A stretch of DNA of 12,786 nucleotides, taken from NCBI GenBank assembly GCA_947500275.1, contig CANMSW010000034.1:1-12786 (forward strand). Direction: 5' to 3'. A program made the position numbers and the translations under genes. The DNA is from Bacteriovoracaceae bacterium. Its GTDB lineage: Bacteria; Bdellovibrionota; UBA1018. The notes beneath the pieces are model-generated. The model did not search any database. It saw only the letters and a program-made list of their open reading frames with translations, and was not told where the DNA came from. Of the stretch, positions 7,321-12,786 are shown piece after piece (the stretch's first letter is position 1; every line of letters starts with the position of its first letter).

Positions 7321-8340
7321 TTAGAATCTCGCGCTGACGCCGAAAAAGACCGAGTTAAACCAAGCAAAGTTGTAAACTTGATCGACGTCGGCGCCGCCCT
7401 CAACCGTGCGATAGCCTGCTTCGAGGGCGACATTTGGATGAACCTGGTAGCCTAATTTGAGGGCTGCATCGATCGCACGCCCCTGAGGGGCCCAGGAACC
7501 GTCCGCATCGAGATCGACGTAGAGCGCATCGGTCACCTGATAGCGAACACCGAAGTTCAGCAAGGGCACGAACCCGATGTCTGTTGTGCTGCCAGAGCGA
7601 GCACTTGCTCCCGATCCACTCTCGAGTTCAATCGCTGCATCCCGAATTTTCGCAGTGAAACCAACGCGAAAGGAAAAGCGACCAACTGGGTCAAAGTTGT
7701 AAATGTAAGACAGTCGGTAAGAGTTGAACTTGTAAAGGGCGTCGACTGATTGACCTGCTACGAAGTTGACCTGGTCGAAGAGGATGTCTTCGGCTGGAGT
7801 AAAAGTCGTACGCACACTCAGAGGGGCATACAGGAGTCGGAGTGAGTGATTCTGAGTGATCATCCACCATAAATAGACACGGAAACCTGCATACGGCCCT
7901 GGAGCTACTTCCGACAGGTCGAAGCGCGATCCGCTTCCCCCTGGGACAGCAATATCGTTATTACTTTGGAAAACGAGGGAGCCCTCTGCCGATAGGATGA
8001 AGCGGTAGAATCGGTTTTCTTCTTTGGCTTCGGTGACTTCTTTTTCGGAGGCGGGGCGGTACTGAATTTCACGAGTCTCATTGCCTGCGTCCGATCGAGT
8101 CTCAACGGCTACGTCGACAGATTCTTCGGTCGTGCCTTTTTCAGACACTTTCGCCAATTGAATGATGGCTCGAGCTTCAGGCTTCCAGTTCGAAGTGGGC
8201 TCGAGCGAATCTGAAAGGGAGGCGTCCTGCGGCAGGGTTCCCAACTCAAATGAACTTCCGGCCGATGCTGTCGCCGAAAGGGAAGTCGCGATGAGGGTTG
8301 AGAGACAGAAGGAGAATAAAGGGGAGCGGATTTGCGCCAT
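7321..8340 (-). CDS. outer-membrane beta-barrel protein, unknown function
   Basis: The 339-residue product has a Sec signal peptide (basic MAQIRSP, hydrophobic 8-20, probable cleavage after ATASA at residue 27). A polar stretch rich in Glu, Ser and Thr (about 30-108) may lie in the periplasm. From about 108 on, alternating hydrophobic and aromatic strands such as RFYRFILSAEGSLVF, YAGFRVYLWWM and RFSFRVGFTAKI look like a barrel. The final residues FFGVSARF end in Phe, the C-terminal signal read by the Bam outer-membrane assembly machinery. No named family is recognised. The start ATG (8338-8340) has AGGA about four bases upstream. It lies downstream of the nucleotidase gene in the same direction, but a stem-loop separates them. 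Confidence 0.8.
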   Translation of the reverse strand: MAQIRSPLFSFCLSTLIATSLSATASAGSSFELGTLPQDASLSDSLEPTSNWKPEARAIIQLAKVSEKGTTEESVDVAVETRSDAGNETREIQYRPASEKEVTEAKEENRFYRFILSAEGSLVFQSNNDIAVPGGSGSRFDLSEVAPGPYAGFRVYLWWMITQNHSLRLLYAPLSVRTTFTPAEDILFDQVNFVAGQSVDALYKFNSYRLSYIYNFDPVGRFSFRVGFTAKIRDAAIELESGSGASARSGSTTDIGFVPLLNFGVRYQVTDALYVDLDADGSWAPQGRAIDAALKLGYQVHPNVALEAGYRTVEGGADVDQVYNFAWFNSVFFGVSARF

Positions 8341-8401
8341 GGATTCCTCACAGGGAAATAAGAGGTTTCGAGTTCAAGGCGCCTTTAACTAAAATGGAAG
8401 C

Positions 8402-8433
8402 GCAGGGTCAAGCGAGAGATTTCTTGACCCTGC
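8402..8433 (-). terminator. 11-bp perfect stem-loop after the nucleotidase gene
   Basis: GCAGGGTCAAG (8402-8412) and CTTGACCCTGC (8423-8433) are exact inverted repeats with a 10-base loop. On the minus strand the stem begins 12 bases past the nucleotidase stop and is followed by a mixed T-rich stretch ending in TTTT. It most likely terminates that gene and separates it from the barrel gene, which starts 61 bases further on. The T-run is imperfect, so efficiency is uncertain. Confidence 0.65.
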
Positions 8434-8444
8434 AGCTTGTCGAT

Positions 8445-10007
8445 TTAGAGCGACGGGTTTGATCGGAGGTAATGAATGATTGCCTTCCTGAATTCCGTGC
8501 CAGGGGCAGCGTTCTGAAGGGGGTCTTGCTGGGGCGGCGTTTTCCCGTCTTTTGAGAACGCCAGTCCACCCCGAATACGCCCAGCCAAGTAGGTATTCAT
8601 GACGACGGAGTAGGTCTTGGCGGGATCAAGGCTCTCCAAGGGTTGCTTGGCGCGGATCTGAAGGTACATCCCGTCGCCTTTGGCTCCTCGATTGTAATCC
8701 CGAATTTTGATGAGGTCCGCGCCATTCATCGTTGCGGTGAGTACCTCATCGGGAAAGGGGGCAATCCTAAGGATGTCGTATTCGGTGAGGACACCGGGTT
8801 GGACGACATCATCCACACGCACGAGTCCGCTATTGAAGAGCGCGACGTCCGCCTGGGGAGCCTGGTTTTGCAGGGCGCCCAAAATCATCTCCGAGAGAGA
8901 AGTGGATCGACTTCGAATCACTTCTTCCCGCCCATCGAGGGGGGAGCGGAGGAGTATGACTTTTGAGGTTGGCTCGAATCCCTTCGCTCGATACCCCTCA
9001 TTCGCGCGCTTGATCCACTGGGTCGCGATCTCAGAAATTCTTGGATCCTCGGGAGTCTGGTCTCCAATTTCTTGGAGCACGCTCTTGATCGAGAGTTTGC
9101 GGGTGCGAGTGTCCCAAGTTAAGGCGTGAATCCAGGCCGTTTTTGCATTGGCGTCCGCCTTCGTAATTCTCACTTCTTTCAGGGTCTTTTTCTCGAGGGC
9201 TTTCACATCCATGGCGACGTGTTCATGGCCGCCGAGAAGGAGGTCAATTCCAGGTACGTCCCGAATGAGTTCGCGGTCTTCATCAACGCTCTGGTGAGTG
9301 AGAGCGAGAATGATGTCGGCCTTTTCTTTTTTTAGCGCTTTCATCGTGTTGCGGGCGGACTGCAGGCGGTCGAGGTATCGCACGTAAGGTTTTCGACTAC
9401 TGTCGATCGTTACGTTGAGAATGCCGATTCGGACTCTGTCCCCATCTTGATCGGTGAACTCGAGCACGGCGTAAGGCGAAGTGCCTTCAAAGGGAGCCCC
9501 GGTTTTTGAGTCGAGAACATTTCCGGATACCCATTTAAATCGATGCTTTGTTTCCTGAAGTCGAAGGCGGAAGTCCTCTTCGGGAATATCAAATTCATGA
9601 TTGCCGAACACGGCAATGTCGAGCCCTGCCTCCGCCAGCGTGTCGAGCATTTGCCGGCCGTTGAGCTTTCGGCCCTCAAATTCAGCAGCGCCGATGGCAG
9701 ATGGACTTAGAAAGTCCCCCGCAATCACCATGCGGGTATTCGGGTTCTTCGCGATCAGCTTTTGTTCAAGCTTGGCGACCCGGGCTAGGCCACCCGCGCG
9801 CCCACCTTCGAGAGGTAGCATTTCGTACACGTCATTGATTTGAAGCCATACGGTTTCAATTGTTCCTGCTCCATCACCTGTTCCACGAAGATTCTCGATA
9901 AAGTCTTCTTGGATTGCTCCACGGTGATTGAGGGAATGAGTGGTCGAGCAACCGAGTGAGAGCGAGATGATTCCGATCGTGAGCCACGAGCGCAGTGGTG
10001 TGTTCAT
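8445..10007 (-). CDS. 5'-nucleotidase/UshA-family metallophosphatase lipoprotein
   Basis: The family hydrolyses nucleotides or related phosphate esters outside the cytoplasm using a two-metal centre. The 520-residue product has a lipoprotein signal with lipobox LSLG-Cys20, so it is probably membrane-anchored. The metallophosphatase domain (about 50-320) shows NDVYE (Asp59), GDFLSP (Asp98), GNHEFD (Asn136, His137), THQS (His238) and GGHEH (His261, His263). The C-terminal substrate-binding domain (about 345-510) includes LFNSGLVRVDD and YDILRIAPFPDEV. The His normally found two residues after the first metal-binding Asp (D-x-H) is Tyr61 here, a variant I recall from some family branches. Natural substrate is unknown. 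No strong ribosome site precedes ATG 10005-10007, only a weak GAG. Confidence 0.88.
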   Translation of the reverse strand: MNTPLRSWLTIGIISLSLGCSTTHSLNHRGAIQEDFIENLRGTGDGAGTIETVWLQINDVYEMLPLEGGRAGGLARVAKLEQKLIAKNPNTRMVIAGDFLSPSAIGAAEFEGRKLNGRQMLDTLAEAGLDIAVFGNHEFDIPEEDFRLRLQETKHRFKWVSGNVLDSKTGAPFEGTSPYAVLEFTDQDGDRVRIGILNVTIDSSRKPYVRYLDRLQSARNTMKALKKEKADIILALTHQSVDEDRELIRDVPGIDLLLGGHEHVAMDVKALEKKTLKEVRITKADANAKTAWIHALTWDTRTRKLSIKSVLQEIGDQTPEDPRISEIATQWIKRANEGYRAKGFEPTSKVILLRSPLDGREEVIRSRSTSLSEMILGALQNQAPQADVALFNSGLVRVDDVVQPGVLTEYDILRIAPFPDEVLTATMNGADLIKIRDYNRGAKGDGMYLQIRAKQPLESLDPAKTYSVVMNTYLAGRIRGGLAFSKDGKTPPQQDPLQNAAPGTEFRKAIIHYLRSNPSL

Positions 10008-10453
10008 GCTCGGATTCTCGCAATTGTTTCAAAGGTTGCAAGTGAATTGGGAGGTTTTAAAGACCGACAGTTGATATATCGATAAAGTTTTTACTCAGTA
10101 GTATAAACTCGCCGTAATGACCGAAAAAAAAGCTTATGAGCTTTCACTTCGCGTACCGGATCTTCGCGCCGTATCCGGGCCTAGAGAGGGGCCCCTCACT
10201 GCCGTTTAGGAGCTCGTCACCAAATGAAGGCGGTACCTTGAAGTGTGCGTTATCGAATATTTCCTTACGAGGCCCCGTTCCTGCCTCTGCATCGGCTCGA
10301 TTCGTCCAGACTTCCTGGGTGGATCCATGACGTTTCTTGGTCCAGAATGGAGGGCAGTTTAGAAAACTGGCAAGGCAGAGACTCCCGGCCGCAGTGCTGA
10401 GAAAACGGCCCGGGGCGTCTTGCTGAATCGTTCAAATTAATAAACTCAACCAC
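10008..10453. other. 446-bp gene-free stretch rich in inverted repeats
   Basis: No reading frame here looks coding. Several short inverted repeats cluster: AAAGCT/AGCTTT (10129-10144), CCGGAT/ATCCGG (10156-10178), the palindrome GAGGGGCCCCTC (10186-10197), GAGGC/GCCTC (10269-10287) and CAGTTT/AAACTG near 10361-10375. The part next to the nucleotidase gene (10020-10115) is AT-rich and should hold its promoter; TATACT on the minus strand (10100-10105) is a -10 candidate without a good -35. The rest could be a long 3' untranslated region of the gene at 10454 or a small RNA. Confidence 0.5.
10124..10144 (-). terminator. hairpin plus eight T's on the minus strand
   Basis: On the minus strand AAAGCT-CATA-AGCTTT is followed directly by T's (eight T in all, reading from 10131 down to 10124). 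The stem is short and AT-rich, but the T-run is the longest near any hairpin in this part. It lies about 310 bases past the stop of the minus-strand gene at 10454, implying a long untranslated tail or a separate small transcript. Confidence 0.45.
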
Positions 10454-10903
10454 TCACCAACCAGCGCAGCGGACGGCATTTGAGGTGCCGCGGCTGGAGA
10501 CGCCGATATATCCTTTGTTGCCATCGAATCCGTAGGCGCTACTGAGTGTACCGGCATAAAGAGACGAAGACCAAAAAAAGAAGAGACCTTCATCACCCGG
10601 CGGGCGATTGTAACTCGCATCCGAATAGTAGAACTGGGTTTCGTTTTGTGGAGCGACCTTAGAATACTCATCTCGACGAGTGTCGCTCACGCCATTGGGG
10701 TTCAGCGATAAAGCAAGTTGTTTGATATTAGGAAGACCACCACGAGTAGAGCAGTAACTAGTAGCTTCACGCTGGGTCATCTGCCTCACGGAGCCGTCAG
10801 TGTTTCGGGCGATTGGGCCCAGCTCGTCCGCATGCACGGACACGGCAACAAGAATTCCTGCTAATCCCGACAAACAGGAATTCATTTTCTTCGTCAATTT
10901 CAT
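10454..10903 (-). CDS. small secreted DUF1566-like protein
   Basis: The 149-residue product has a Sec signal (basic MKLTKK, hydrophobic to about 22, cleavage likely after VHA at residue 25). The mature part carries MTQREATSYCSTRGGLPN (42-59) and then FFWSSSLYAGTLSSAYGFD (109-127), ending VRCAGW. Order and wording resemble DUF1566/Lcl-C-type domains, where a WSSS motif and a late RC motif are typical and the two cysteines (Cys51, Cys146) may bond. Such domains are found in secreted or surface proteins, some of them adhesins; the function here is unknown. ATG 10903-10901 is chosen because GGGAGG (10916-10911 on the minus strand) lies seven bases upstream. No clear operon partner. Confidence 0.7.
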   Translation of the reverse strand: MKLTKKMNSCLSGLAGILVAVSVHADELGPIARNTDGSVRQMTQREATSYCSTRGGLPNIKQLALSLNPNGVSDTRRDEYSKVAPQNETQFYYSDASYNRPPGDEGLFFFWSSSLYAGTLSSAYGFDGNKGYIGVSSRGTSNAVRCAGW

Positions 10904-11056
10904 AAGCAAACCTCCCAGGTTAAAGTTTCAAGTTGCGGCTGTTTAACCCAGAATTGGAGCCGTGCAACCTGAATGAAGTCATGAGCGGTTTTTTTTGAGT
11001 TTATCCCGATTTAGGTGGACTAGTTTAGTCAGGAAAATGAAGCGTGCTCCTTCGAC

Positions 11057-11081
11057 CTATCCGCGAGCGATAGCCTTTTTT
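11057..11081 (+). terminator. weak terminator-like hairpin with T6
   Basis: CTATC (11057-11061) and GATAG (11069-11073) form a 5-bp stem followed by CC and six T. No plus-strand gene precedes it, so it would block stray readthrough toward the deaminase gene or end a small unannotated transcript. The stem is short, so chance is possible. Confidence 0.3.
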
Positions 11082-11215
11082 CGAGGTCCGCCCATATGTT
11101 GAATCGAATGAAGGACAAGTTGTTACGTTCCGTCAGTTGCAACCCTGCCTGGGTCTATATAGCGCGAAGACATGTACTCCCGTCATCTAGACTGGGGCCC
11201 CCTATACAGATTCAT

Positions 11216-11244
11216 TTGCCAGGTTTGGTCAGTAGGATGATAAT
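11216..11244 (+). promoter_or_regulatory. sigma-70 promoter for the deaminase gene
   Basis: TTGCCA (11216-11221) and GATAAT (11239-11244) each match the consensus at 5 of 6 bases with the ideal 17-base spacing. Transcription would start near 11251, leaving a leader of about 40 bases. It is the best promoter by sequence in the window. A second perfect TATAAT at 11258-11263 lacks a matching -35. Confidence 0.7.
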
Positions 11245-11291
11245 TCAAGTGTAGCGGTATAATCAGGAGGCTCCGGCGACGGGGGACCACC

Positions 11292-11690
11292 ATGACCAGC
11301 GATCAGGAATTAATTTCCATAGCCCACAAAACTATCAATTTTCGCCAGGTTTCCCCACAGGTGGATGTAGGCAGTGTGGCTTGCGCTCTTCTCACCGACC
11401 AAGGTGAGGTTTTCACGGGGATATGCATCGACGCCAAGTGCAGCCTGGGTTTCTGTGCCGAGCACAATGCTATCGGTGCTATGCTGACCCATGGGCAGAA
11501 CAAGGTGATCACTATCGTAGCGGTGAACAGTCGTGGGCAAATTTTGCCGCCCTGTGGTCGTTGCCGCGAGTTGATGTTTCAGCTCGACGACAGCGGAGCC
11601 ACCCGGATCATCCTCAAAGAACGCGTGGCCTTGCTTGGGGATTTACTGCCGGATTTTTGGGTGCGGAGCAAATATCAGAGCAGCAGTTGA
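11292..11690 (+). CDS. cytidine deaminase-family protein, blasticidin-deaminase-like
   Basis: The 132-residue product has the zinc site of the family: CAEHNAIG with Cys55 as ligand and Glu57 as the proton shuttle, and PPCGRCREL with Cys88 and Cys91. Enzymes of this fold remove the amino group of cytidine or of the nucleoside antibiotic blasticidin S. Length, the PCGRCRE wording, and the late LLPDFWV segment (compare ELLP in known blasticidin S deaminases) lean toward that subgroup, so nucleoside salvage is not assured. It stands alone with its own strong promoter. The start ATG 11292 has GGGGGA (11281-11286) five bases upstream; AGGAGG at 11265-11270 is too far away to serve this start. No terminator is evident downstream. 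Confidence 0.8.
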   Translation: MTSDQELISIAHKTINFRQVSPQVDVGSVACALLTDQGEVFTGICIDAKCSLGFCAEHNAIGAMLTHGQNKVITIVAVNSRGQILPPCGRCRELMFQLDDSGATRIILKERVALLGDLLPDFWVRSKYQSSS

Positions 11691-11823
11691 GTCACTCAAC
11701 CCCGGCTTTCCCTTAAGTCCATTGCCGCTCACTGAGTCGTCGCAATCTAGAGTCAAGACGAGTGGGTTGGGTTTTCGCGGAACGAGTGTATCCATGAATG
11801 CTGTTGTTGAGCTCGTTTTCGCA

Positions 11824-11839
11824 TCACAGACCTCTGTGA
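11824..11839. other. palindrome between convergent genes
   Basis: TCACAG (11824-11829) and CTGTGA (11834-11839) form a 6-bp stem with a 4-base loop in the 193-bp gap where the deaminase and barrel genes converge. No T-run follows on either strand, so any terminator role would be weak. Nothing else is seen in that gap. Confidence 0.35.
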
Positions 11840-11883
11840 CAGATTCCTGCAGGTACGGTTGTCTTCGTCGGGCATTAAGTTCT

Positions 11884-12420
11884 TTAGAAAAACGAATAAC
11901 CCAACATCAATTGAAGGCTCGACGATGAAGTCTGGAGAGAATCTTGAGTCAGTCCCCACGCGAATCGGGCGTCGAGCAAGATTCCACCTGGTAAATAAAC
12001 TCGCGGGCCGAATAGAATTCCGTACGAAGTTTCTGCCGTGTCCGATCCAATCGGAATAGACGCAAAAACCCCGGTTCCCAAGGTCACAGGCCAAAATCCG
12101 AAACGGTAGAGGAGCGGAATGTCGACTGATGACCAGGATCCGCTTTCGGCATCTTGATCCACTAGAGTTTTGCGGGAAATCAAAAGCCCCGTCTCGAAAC
12201 TTCCCAGTCCGGCGCTAGCTCCCAAGAGCCAGCTGGTTCCTCCCGTCACCGTGCTCGGTAGCAGAGAATCGTCGCTTCTCGAAATCATGTGAACGTTAGC
12301 GCCTCCCAGTGCGGCAAACTCAATCTCTGGGATTTGCGCTAGGGATGGAGTTGGTGCGGTGATTAATCCTAGGGCGAGAAGGGGAGTTATGACGAAACAA
12401 ATGCGATTTTTTAGGTTCAT
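11884..12420 (-). CDS. small outer-membrane beta-barrel protein
   Basis: The 178-residue product has a Sec signal peptide (MNLKNR, then a hydrophobic run, cleavage likely after SLA at residue 28). The mature part alternates short strands and turns: FAALGGANVHMI, WLLGASAGLGSFETGLLI, VDIPLLYRFGF, GILFGPRVYLPGGILLDARFAWG and finally LQLMLGYSFF. The Gly/aromatic alternation and terminal Phe-Phe fit a small eight-stranded-type outer-membrane barrel. No specific function can be given. I chose ATG 12418-12420; the frame extends upstream to 12531, but that stretch holds no signal-peptide-like start and would place the true signal internally. The ribosome site is weak. It converges with the deaminase gene and diverges from the tRNA. 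Confidence 0.72.
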   Translation of the reverse strand: MNLKNRICFVITPLLALGLITAPTPSLAQIPEIEFAALGGANVHMISRSDDSLLPSTVTGGTSWLLGASAGLGSFETGLLISRKTLVDQDAESGSWSSVDIPLLYRFGFWPVTLGTGVFASIPIGSDTAETSYGILFGPRVYLPGGILLDARFAWGLTQDSLQTSSSSLQLMLGYSFF

Positions 12421-12510
12421 GGCGATCGTAACATTCGCAGTCTGAGCGCAACTGATCAATCGACACCTTGAAAAAATCCCCTGTTCGGTGGAAAAAGGGG
12501 TACTTTCAGC

Positions 12511-12528
12511 CAGTGCTTTGGCACTCGG
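12511..12528. other. inverted repeat just upstream of the tRNA
   Basis: AGTGC (12512-12516) and GCACT (12521-12525) flank a 4-base loop, and GCC/GGC outside them can extend the stem past a one-base bulge. It lies 13 bases before the tRNA. It may shape the precursor 5' leader or be part of the promoter region; no clear -10/-35 pair was found for the tRNA. Confidence 0.3.
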
Positions 12529-12541
12529 CAAACAGGTAGGT

Positions 12542-12618
12542 GGGCCCTTAGCTCAGCTGGTCAGAGCTGTCCGCTCATAACGGATAGGTCGGGGGTTCAA
12601 GTCCCTCAGGGCCCACCA
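12542..12618 (+). tRNA. ileX: tRNA with CAU anticodon, probably tRNA-Ile2
   Basis: A full cloverleaf of 77 bases folds: acceptor GGGCCCT/AGGGCCC, D stem GCTC/GAGC, anticodon stem GTCCG/CGGAT with loop CTCATAA (anticodon CAT at 12576-12578), T arm with loop TTCAAGT, and an encoded CCA end. CAT can be initiator Met, elongator Met or the minor Ile tRNA whose C34 is changed to lysidine by TilS. The first pair is G-C, so not a typical initiator (usually C-A). The body resembles E. coli ileX (CCCUUAGCUCAG..., CUCAUAA, GGUUCAAGUCC), and C4-G69 with C5-G68, favoured by TilS, are present. Hence Ile2 over elongator Met, without certainty. Confidence 0.9.
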
Positions 12619-12622
12619 CACT

Positions 12623-12786
12623 TGATCTTTTTCCCGTCTCCTTCGTCGAACTCGTGCTTGGTTCCCGCAGCGGCCTTCAATGGCCGCTTTGGTCACGCGC
12701 GCACTCGTCCTCCTCGGGTACGGAAAAAATCTCTGCGTGTGGACCTCTGTCGTGATCGCTTTCCCGTCTCCTTCGTCAGACTCGTC
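12623..12786. repeat. imperfect 34-bp direct repeat, period 130 bp
   Basis: The exact 18-mer TTTCCCGTCTCCTTCGTC occurs at 12630-12647 and 12760-12777. Including flanks, 12623-12656 and 12753-12786 share TGATC, the 18-mer and ACTCGT, with about five mismatches. The second copy runs to the window edge, so more copies may follow. The repeat starts five bases after the tRNA end, suggesting tRNA-linked spacer repeats or a small repeated element. Confidence 0.6.
12669..12690 (+). terminator. hairpin downstream of the tRNA
   Basis: AGCGGCC (12669-12675) and GGCCGCT (12682-12688) form a perfect 7-bp stem with a 6-base loop, 50 bases after the tRNA, followed by only a few T. It could terminate the tRNA transcript, though the T-run is poor. 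Confidence 0.45.

Larger units (their letters stand above)
10904..11291. promoter_or_regulatory. 388-bp divergent spacer
   Basis: The spacer separates the minus-strand secreted-protein gene from the plus-strand deaminase gene. It holds the deaminase promoter (separate entry). A weak minus-strand promoter candidate is TTGCAC (10967-10962) with TTAAAC (10946-10941), 15 bases apart. On the plus strand two T-runs occur: eight T after GAGCGG (10984-10996), and six T after the small CTATC/GATAG stem (11057-11081). No plus-strand gene lies upstream to be terminated. Nothing else convincing. Confidence 0.45.

Noticed and set aside
10136..10330. 64-codon plus-strand frame in the gene-free stretch
   Set aside because: No ribosome site, no recognisable sequence, and it spans the inverted repeats, so coding is unlikely.
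11096..11254. 52-codon plus-strand frame starting MLNRMKDKLL ahead of the deaminase gene
   Set aside because: A GAGG lies nine bases upstream, but the strong deaminase promoter falls inside the frame, codon use is mixed and the product is unrecognised.
11258..11263. Perfect TATAAT close to the deaminase start
   Set aside because: No -35 element lies at suitable spacing and no extended -10 TG precedes it; the upstream TTGCCA/GATAAT pair is better.
11824..11839. TCACA...TGTGA palindrome as a CRP site
   Set aside because: The half-sites are in the reverse order (CRP sites read TGTGA then TCACA), and it lies between convergent genes, not at a promoter.
12623..12786. CRISPR array
   Set aside because: Only two imperfect copies are seen with a spacer near 96 bp and no cas genes, so the layout does not fit CRISPR.

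Overview
The window reads as a core chromosomal segment of a diderm (Gram-negative) bacterium with moderately GC-rich DNA. Outer-membrane-type barrels ending in Phe and a lipobox lipoprotein point to two membranes. A mevalonate-pathway gene pair beside an rpsU-yqeY-dnaG-rpoD block, together with a small secreted DUF1566-like protein, suggests Bdellovibrionota or another former deltaproteobacterium. That placement is inference from gene content, not from a phylogenetic marker I could test.

Left part (1-7210, all on +). The cut 3' end of an upstream gene runs into mvaD (diphosphomevalonate decarboxylase) and a mevalonate kinase separated from it by 5 bp; this is an isoprenoid-precursor operon. 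A 235-bp gap with a possible promoter and a palindrome leads to the macromolecular-synthesis block: rpsU (S21), a large hairpin terminator or attenuator, yqeY, dnaG (primase with an extended linker) and rpoD (primary sigma factor, overlapping the end of dnaG). A strong intrinsic terminator follows rpoD.

Middle part (7260-10907, on -). An outer-membrane beta-barrel gene and a 5'-nucleotidase-family lipoprotein gene lie in the same direction with a perfect 11-bp stem between them, so they are probably separate transcripts.

Right part (10008-12786) is looser. A 446-bp gene-free, hairpin-rich stretch precedes (on +) a small secreted DUF1566-like protein gene on the minus strand. Then comes a 388-bp divergent spacer with a near-consensus sigma-70 promoter driving an orphan cytidine/blasticidin-deaminase-family gene on +. 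A second small outer-membrane barrel gene on - follows, then a CAU-anticodon tRNA on + (tRNA-Ile2 favoured over elongator Met). The window ends in an imperfect 34-bp direct repeat with a period of 130 bp.

Most of the window is ordinary housekeeping DNA. I see no convincing new defence, mobile or CRISPR system. The points most worth checking are the structured non-coding stretch at 10120-10450, the 130-bp repeat after the tRNA, the atypical deaminase, and the readthrough structure between rpsU and yqeY.
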